The notes below the pieces were generated by a model. It was not told where the DNA came from and made no database searches. It saw nothing but the letters and a program-made list of their open reading frames with translations. A program made the position numbers and the translations under genes. From Welwitschia mirabilis (taxonomy: Eukaryota > Gnetophyta > Gnetopsida > Welwitschiales): 64,000 nucleotides of DNA. Location of the stretch: assembly GCA_051453625.1 (NCBI GenBank), contig JBOZIK010000001.1, forward strand, positions 148,272,420 through 148,336,419, in the 5' to 3' direction. Shown here piece after piece: positions 57,901 through 64,000 of the stretch (positions within the stretch are counted from its first letter, which is position 1; each line of letters begins with the position of its first letter).

Positions 57901-60100
57901 ATTACTAAATACTTAGACTCAAAGAACGTGACTTGCAGCTATTCCCTTAATGTAAATATTTTTAGTTAGAAAAAGAAATTAAATAAAATAATATGCTCAA
58001 CACATATGAAATAAATTTGGATATGTAAATCCTTAGAATTTATCTTGATTAAGACATCGACTTATAAGAAGTACATAGTTCATGTAGTTTACTTATAAGG
58101 TGTTAATCTCTTATGTTCCTCTTACTACTTGATTAATGATGTTGATTGGATTTAGATATACTCTTCATTTATATAAAATTTTATATCTTGATAATATGAA
58201 TTTATCATATCATTCATTAGGTCTAGCATTACATCTATTACTATATTATTTGATGTGATAGTAAAAGTTAAAATGTATTAAAAGTAAATACATAAATAAT
58301 TAAAAGAAAAATAAAAAGGCCTATATCTCTTCCAAAAACTAGATATTTAAAAAGAGATAAAATTATATTTTCCAAATGCAAGCTCTATTAATAATTAAGT
58401 TCAACATAAAAATATAATTTCTAACTTAAAAAGTAATGCTTAAGTACAGTAAGGTAATCTATATTATATTAAGTAATTCATAAAGGGAAATAATTACTTA
58501 AGTATATTTAAAGAACCGATTAAAAATTTGAAAGAAATTCATAATTAATATTTTATACTAAGGTCATATTGATACATGTACCTAGTAGTCCTATTTTATG
58601 TTGGAAATCCTATGATATAATTTAAAAGACATAATTGTCCTTTATGGATATGTAAAACATTTTAATGATATAACTATAACAAAGTTTAATATAAGTTAGA
58701 TGTTCTTCTTCCTTAAGAAAATGGATTTTCATGTTAGTTATGGATTTAGGAGTGTAATGTAGCTAAATAATATGATATATATTAATAATCATGATTAAAT
58801 TTTCTTGTATCTAGTTTGAATTCTTAGTTATGATAAGGTTTTAAGAGATGAAGTTGTTTAAGTTCATTGAAATAATAAATCATATCTCACTATGATAATA
58901 AATTACATGTTAATTATTCATTTATTTTATTTATTTCATGCATTAGGTATCATAATTTATGAAAATTAGGAATCTTACTTTGATTCATAGCCTTATAAAA
59001 ATCTTGTTTTGATAACTAGGATGAGATATAAGAAATTTATGAAATCTCTCACTTAGTATCTATTCATTAAAGCTATTGGTAAAAATCTTGTTTTGATGAT
59101 TTTACTTATCAAATATTTTGTGCTATTACATAAATATATTAATGTAAATAAAATTTGATCATAAAAAGCATAAGTTGATATCATACCATCAAGATAATAT
59201 CTCATGAAAAGTTTAGCTCAAAATTAAAAATGCCAAATCAATTGAGTGAAGATGTCTATGGGGAAGATATCTACACTCTTAAAGAAGTCTATGGTAAATA
59301 TGTTTATAGATTTAAAGAATTCTATGCTAAATATATTTTCAAAACATAAGTAAAAGTTCTCTATCTCAATAAAGCTTACTATACTAAAAGATGGATATGA
59401 TACAAATGAAAGATGCATACATGTTTAAAAATGTCTATACAAAACTAGAATAGGTAATAGGGTTAATTGGTACTTTTACTAATTATTTACTTTCTAGGAA
59501 ATCTATTAAGATTTTCATTACACATTTATGATCACAAAGGATTAAATATTGTACACTTTAAAGTTTATTAAATTTTATGCACTTCAACTAAAGATGTCTC
59601 CTATGTGAATAATGTCTAACTAATAATAGACATTTACAGTTTTAAAGATGTTTTTGATGAAAGTTCATGTAAAATAAAATAGAATATGCATACCTAACAC
59701 ATATTTATATTTGTTGCACAAGGGTTATAAACTTCAAATAACTAATTTCCCATTTCAAATAACTAGAAACCATTTAAATGATATAAAGGCATGATGTGAT
59801 GGAAACATCTAAAGAGATTATGCATCTAAAACATAGGAAATGAATGTATGGGTGACTATATATACTCATGAAGTATCAAGATCTTATTTGTAAGAATGTA
59901 TGAAGTGCTACATAATTCTATCATTTCATCTTATATTATTGCATCTTTCTTTAGAACTTGTAATGATAATAACAATAGGGAAGTTAAGTTATTCTTTAAG
60001 AATACATCATTTAGACTTGTTGTTACATTTACATGTTTGATATCATATTATTGGAATATCTTATTCTTGAATACTTTTATACAATCCATTCTTGTATTAT
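57901..60100. other. unassigned; between the Athila-type pol and the copia-beta LTR
   Basis: No domain recognised. A locally repetitive stretch at 59250-59340 (GAAGATGTCTATGG, GAAGTCTATGGTAAATATG, GAATTCTATGCTAAATATA) has a period near 48 bp with poor conservation. The frame at 59224-59418 is its complement. The start of the copia-beta LTR should lie in the upper part but its TG end was not identified. Confidence 0.4.
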
Positions 60101-60578
60101 TAAAACTTAAGAAACCCTAGCCAAGATTTTATTTTATAAGGTAACCCTTATATAGGTGTTCTTTTTGAGTGCTTGTGAGCATGCTGTTTTATTGTATTTT
60201 TAGTTTTTCTAAGGGGAAGNNNNNNNNNNNNNNNNNNNNTACTACCTTATGAAAAACATCTTACATTATGATTGTGCCTACATACACATCTTTACCATTG
60301 CATTGTTAGTTACCTCTAAGGAAAAAAGAGTGCTACATTGTAAGGAGCTTCTCATTTTTTTATGTAATATTAATGGCACTACAAAACCACTATTCTTTAT
60401 ATCTTAAGAATATCTAGAGGTGTGAGAGGAAGCTATCCTCTCTTTGTGGACATACCTATGGTGGGGAATCATGTTATTTTGATGATGTATTTATTATACT
60501 ATTCTTTAATTTATTATTAGTAAAAAAATTTTTTAGTAGACTTTATTCATCACTTTCCTATATTCTCAAAAATTCTCA
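60101..60578 (+). repeat. 3' part of the copia-beta 5' LTR (left end unknown)
   Basis: A TATA-like CTTATATAGG at 60147 is followed by the R/U5 region with GAGGAAGCTATCCTCTCTTT and GTGGACATACCTATGGTGGG, a layout common in Tork-type copia LTRs. The LTR ends in CTCA before the primer site. A 20-N gap (60220-60239) interrupts it. Confidence 0.65.
60220..60239. other. assembly gap, 20 N
   Basis: Short run of N inside the copia-beta LTR between AAGGGGAAG and TACTACC. Its true size is unknown. Confidence 0.95.
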
Positions 60579-60580
60579 AG

Positions 60581-60597
60581 TGGTATTAAAGTCAGTA
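60581..60597 (+). other. primer-binding site of copia-beta
   Basis: TGGTATTAAAGTCAGTA follows the LTR end CTCAAG, a decayed form of TGGTATCAGAGCCAGTA, the initiator tRNA-Met site. Confidence 0.8.
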
Positions 60598-60639
60598 CTT
60601 ATGAAAATAAGTAACTCACTTAAATGAACTATGGAAGAG

Positions 60640-61640
60640 GTGCCATTTGTTAGACCTCTACTCCTCAATGGGATTAACTATGCCTATTGGAAGATGAGGA
60701 TGTAGGTCTAATTATAGTTTTTAGGTTTTATAAAGTATAAAAGAAAAATAAACAAAACCTATAAGAACCAAAATAGATGCTACAAAAAATACCATTATAT
60801 AAATAAATCTAAGAAATAATTGGAAAGATAAAGAAAGGGCTACCTTCATGTATGACTCATAAAGAAAAGGCTACCTTCATGTGTGACTCAAAAGAAAATT
60901 AATTCTATTAATTTAGTTCTTACAATGGAGGAGTTTGATAAAATAGTGCATTATAAAATGGCATAATAGATATAAAATGTTCTAGTAGAATAATATAAAT
61001 GGACATTTATTATTAATCAATTAAAGCTTCTTATATGGATGAACCAATTTGACAATCTCAAAATGAATAATGGTGAGAGAATTCATTAGTACTTCACAAG
61101 AACATTAAACATTATGAACACTATACATGGCATTGGTAAATGTCTTTCTGAGGCTAAGGTAATACAAAATGTTATTAAATATTTAACTAGTAAATACAGG
61201 TCCAAGACAACATCCATGAAAGAATCAAGGGATTTCAACTTTATGAAGATTAAAGAACTACAAAGTGCTCTAATAACCTACCAAATAAATCTCATTCAAG
61301 ATGTTTTTTAAAAGAGAAGTCCATTTCTATTAAAGATAGTAAAAGAATAAGACAAAATTCCAAAGAAAAAACAAAGAAAAAATTATAAGGAAATGATTTT
61401 TAAGAAGATGAAGATGATAAACTCAATCTCATCATAAAGTGAGTCAAAAGACGTTTCTCATACAAATACAACATAAAGTAGGACTATAGAAAATCTCCTT
61501 GATTTAATATCGAGGTAATTTTAAAGGTAATACTTCTAATAAAAACTTCATTTTCTTCCAAGTATGATGTTTTCAAGCCTGAATGTTGGATATGTGGAGG
61601 ATGAGAACAATTACTCTCAAAACATCCTAGTTATAACAAA
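60640..61640 (+). pseudogene. copia-beta gag, degraded
   Basis: The start MEEVPFVRPLLLNGINYAYW and KMRM matches the copia gag N-terminus. A 65-codon frame (61114-61311) gives NTIHGIGKCLSEAKVIQNVI, then KESRDFNFMKIKELQSALIT, the UBN2 block. A knuckle-like CWICGG*EQLLSKHP begins at 61584; its two Cys are kept but the His is not. Two ~31-bp direct repeats (60838-60898) add length near the N-terminus. Confidence 0.75.
60838..60898 (+). repeat. 31-bp tandem duplication in copia-beta gag
   Basis: GGCTACCTTCATGTATGACT at 60838 recurs as GGCTACCTTCATGTGTGACT at 60869. It is a local duplication with one substitution and a small indel. Confidence 0.85.
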
Positions 61641-61679
61641 ATATAGAAAAAACCACAACATAAACAACCAATGAAAATG

Positions 61680-62120
61680 AGATATTTTTTCATAGGATGG
61701 ATGATGATGAAGATGTAATGAAGATAGAAATATCAAACGATAAAAAATATCATCCCTTCTATATTGCCATTTTACACATTCAATAAGAAAATAATAAGAG
61801 AAAAGAAGAGTTTGAATTAGATAGCGAAGATGAAACATATTTGAATATTTAAGAAAGGTATGATTTAATTTCTAAAAAACTTATTAAATTGCAAAATATA
61901 TGTGCTAAAAAGAAAAAAAATCACTTCATTCTTATGAATAGAAAAATAATTTTTGTAGTAAATTATCATCTAAAAACTTAAATATTAAAGATTAGATTAG
62001 TATACTAACTTCTAAATTAAAGAATATAAGATAAAAGCTATTAGATTTAAATAAAATCAATGAGAAATTTACTCAAGAAAAGGAAACTTTAAATATCGTA
62101 CTTGGGTAATGCAAAATCTT
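61680..62120 (+). pseudogene. copia-beta gag-pol spacer, degraded
   Basis: Charged, Lys/Glu/Ile-rich fragments across shifting frames (for example KKLIKLQNICAKKKK near 61880 and NKINEKFTQEKETLNIVLG near 62050) resemble the coiled spacer of the alpha family. The typical LNKFTSSS.KLD block is represented by FDHNKSSTST near 62140. Poorly preserved. Confidence 0.5.
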
Positions 62121-62429
62121 AATATTAAAAAGTGGTTTGATCATAATAAATCCTCCACTAGCACTTTAGCCCCTTTATTTGACAAATGGAATTACAAGCC
62201 TAGCCATGATAATTTATTTTTTATAAATAATATTATCTACTATTATTACCACAAATGAGGTAATTATTAATTTAATTATCTAATTAAGTTCAAAAATAGA
62301 TATTATACTAACCATGCCAAAAGGCCTAAAAGTGTGGTAGAGCATTTTATATAGGCAAATAAAGGAAAATATGGATTCCTAAATCAAGACTAGAACTTTT
62401 AGCATAAATTACACTAAGATTATTAAAGA

Positions 62430-62650
62430 AATTTGCCTAGTACTTTAACAGTGGATGCTTAAGACATATGATTAAATATAAATATAGTTTTATTATTTTA
62501 TTGAAATAAGACAAAGAAAATATCACCTTTGAAAATAAAACACAAGCACTTATTAAAGGTAATGAAACCATTAAAGGAGGTAATCTGCTAGAGGTAAAAG
62601 ATGTGTTATTTTTAAAAGGTTTGCAATAAAATCATTTGAGTGCTAGTTAA
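62430..62650 (+). pseudogene. copia-beta protease, degraded
   Basis: PSTLTVDA*DI*LNINIVLL stands where STWYLDSGCSRHMTG is expected, so the active-site DSG is lost. ALIKGNETIKGGNLLEVKDV and LFLKGLQ*NHLSAS match the downstream block (G.GN....I.NVLLV.GL.HNLLSIS). Confidence 0.65.
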
Positions 62651-62814
62651 TTATGTGATGTAAATTTTTGTAATACTTTTATAAATATGATTATGTCATT
62701 AGAGAGTAAAATTTAAAAAATATTTATTTGCTAGTATTGAAAAATTAAATGTCTATATCACTACTCTATAAGATATCTCTAACAAGGGAACCAAGTCTTT
62801 ATTAAGCACAAGAG

Positions 62815-63640
62815 GTGAAATGAAGCTATGGCATAGAAATATTAAACATGTAAACATGGACTTACTCAAAATCTTGTCTATAAAAAAAATGGTAAGACAA
62901 CTTTCAAAGTTAAAAATAATTGATAATCAAGTTTGTCAAGCATGTCAGAAAAGAAAAAAGAAGAGTAATATTTACTGATAAAAATACTATCACCACTAAA
63001 TGTCCTTTAGATCTTTTGCATCTTAATATTGTTGATCCTTTATCTATAGAAAGTATTGATAAGAAAAAGTATGACTTAACCATTGTAGATGATTATTCTT
63101 ATTTTACATTAATAGCCTTCCTTACCCATAAGGATAAGGCATTTAATTCTTTCTCTAAGTAGTATATCAAATTACAGAATCAAAAAGTGTACAAGATCAA
63201 AACGATAAGAAGTGGTGATGGTATGAAATTCAAAAATGCAATGTTTAGAGAGATTTATAAACAATTTATCATTTTCCATTAATTCTCGGCACTAAGAACC
63301 CCCAACAAAAGGAATTAGCTAAAAGAAAGAATAGAGTTCTTAATGAAATGGCTAGAATAATGATGTATAATAAACAAGTACCTTATCACTTTTAAGCAGA
63401 AGACATCAACACATGATGCTACATTTTAAATAAATTTTTTGTAAGACAATTAAATTTTAAAACTTCTTATGAGTTATAGTCTAGTAAGAAGCCAATCATA
63501 AATTACTTTTACATCTTTGGGTTAAAGTGTTTTTCTTCAAATGAAAAATATAAGTTAAGGAAGTTTAATTCAAAATTTAATAATAACATTTTTCTAGAAT
63601 ATTATACGATCAGTAAAGTATATTGATCATTCAATAATAA
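62815..63640 (+). pseudogene. copia-beta integrase, degraded
   Basis: Pre-integrase zinc-binding region: LWHRNIKHVNMDLLKILSIK and VCQACQKRKKK. Core: an 80-codon frame (62920-63162) containing TTKCPLDLLHLNIVDPLSIE and KYDLTIVDDYSYFTLIAFLT. Then IRSGDGMKFKNAMFREIYKQ, SALRTPNKRN (for APRTPQQNG) and LMKWLE. The Asp of the RSD motif is Gly (GGT, 63214-63216), which removes a catalytic residue. The first Asp, in VDDYS, is intact. Confidence 0.85.
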
Positions 63641-63779
63641 AGCTCATATAGTTGAAAAAGGTATAAATGTTAAATAAGTGATATTAACTCAATTCTATGC
63701 ATGTACAAGATGATTAGATTTCTATGTATATTGATCAACCATCTATACATTTTAAATTTCAATCAGATAATAAGGATAA

Positions 63780-64000
63780 GAAAGAAGAACATAAAGACAA
63801 AGAAAATCCTTCAAACATGATTTGATTAAATAGAACTTACTTTACTGGCAATATAATAGGTAGTATTCATAGTGGTATTTAAACTAGAAGTTGTACTAAA
63901 GAATTGTATGACTTTGTAGCTTATATTTCATACGTTAAATCTAAAACATTCAAAAACGATGAGAATGATAAACATTAGATGCTTATAATACAAGAAGAGC
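63780..64000 (+). pseudogene. copia-beta start of reverse transcriptase region, cut by window end
   Basis: NIIGSIHSGI and TRSCTKELYDFVAYISYVKS, then KTFKN..NDKH*MLIIQEE, match the linker before copia RT (TRSSL...C...AFISH.EPK....AL.D..W..AMQEEL). The window ends within this block. Confidence 0.7.

Larger units (their letters stand above)
60240..64000 (+). mobile_element. copia-beta: 5' half of a Ty1/copia element, cut by the window end
   Basis: After the LTR tail come the primer site, gag, spacer, protease, integrase and the very start of RT at the window edge. Its LTR tail and gag differ from those of the alpha family, so it is a separate copia family. All frames carry stops; integrase is the best preserved part. 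Confidence 0.8.

Noticed and set aside
59224-59418. Repetitive minus-strand frame with FFKS.(N/D)IF.IDFF units
   Set aside because: It reflects a short degenerate DNA repeat (GAAGTCTATGGTAAATA-type), with no start context or known domain.

Overview
The window is intergenic DNA from a flowering-plant nuclear genome. It is AT-rich, strongly CpG-depleted and built almost entirely of decayed LTR retrotransposons. The plant assignment rests on Ty1/copia elements with SIRE/Tork-type gag-pol, an Athila-type Ty3/gypsy pol, a Del/Tekay-type LTR with its usual primer-binding and polypurine sites, and an apparent tRNA-Asp-type primer site. The species cannot be named from this. No intact gene, tRNA, rRNA or CRISPR array was found. 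Nine runs of N break the sequence.

The main structure is a five-level nest of insertions. Level 1 is a copia element on the minus strand (called copia-alpha-1, about 4894-52455). Level 2 is a minus-strand element in the tandem form LTR-internal-LTR-internal-LTR (10334-47811). It sits inside the reverse transcriptase of copia-alpha-1 between perfect GTTCT target-site duplications, has tRNA-Asp-like primer sites and shows no polymerase, so it looks like a non-autonomous Athila-like element. Level 3 is a second copia of the alpha family (copia-alpha-2, plus strand, 12911-33646) inside one internal unit of the tandem element; the other internal unit still carries the empty site near 41733. Level 4 is a Del/Tekay-like gypsy element (plus strand, 17401-28092) inside the integrase of copia-alpha-2. 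Level 5 is a solo LTR of the level-2 family (22894-23185) inside the gypsy element, with perfect GCTTC duplications.

Left of the nest (1-4046) are a 32-bp tandem repeat, a repeated motif beside an assembly gap, two weak candidate exons (698-746 and 1646-1858) that join in phase, and unassigned DNA. A fragment of the level-2 LTR family (about 4047-4893) interrupts the 3' LTR of copia-alpha-1. Right of the nest lie a plus-strand Athila-type gypsy remnant (recognisable coding about 53950-57850) and the 5' part of another plus-strand copia (copia-beta, LTR tail to the start of RT, cut by the window end).

Every coding remnant is broken by stops and frameshifts, mostly of the G-to-A / C-to-T type expected from methylated cytosine decay. 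Several catalytic residues are lost (YVND in the RT and NSD in the protease of copia-alpha-2; Asp to Gly in the integrase of copia-beta). Two kinds of protein look least described: a 3' extra ORF shared by both alpha copia copies, and an acidic, Ser/Asn-rich unknown protein encoded in both internal units of the tandem element. Comparing paralogous copies also shows that several N gaps have the wrong size, and one (37430-37891) appears to be no gap at all.
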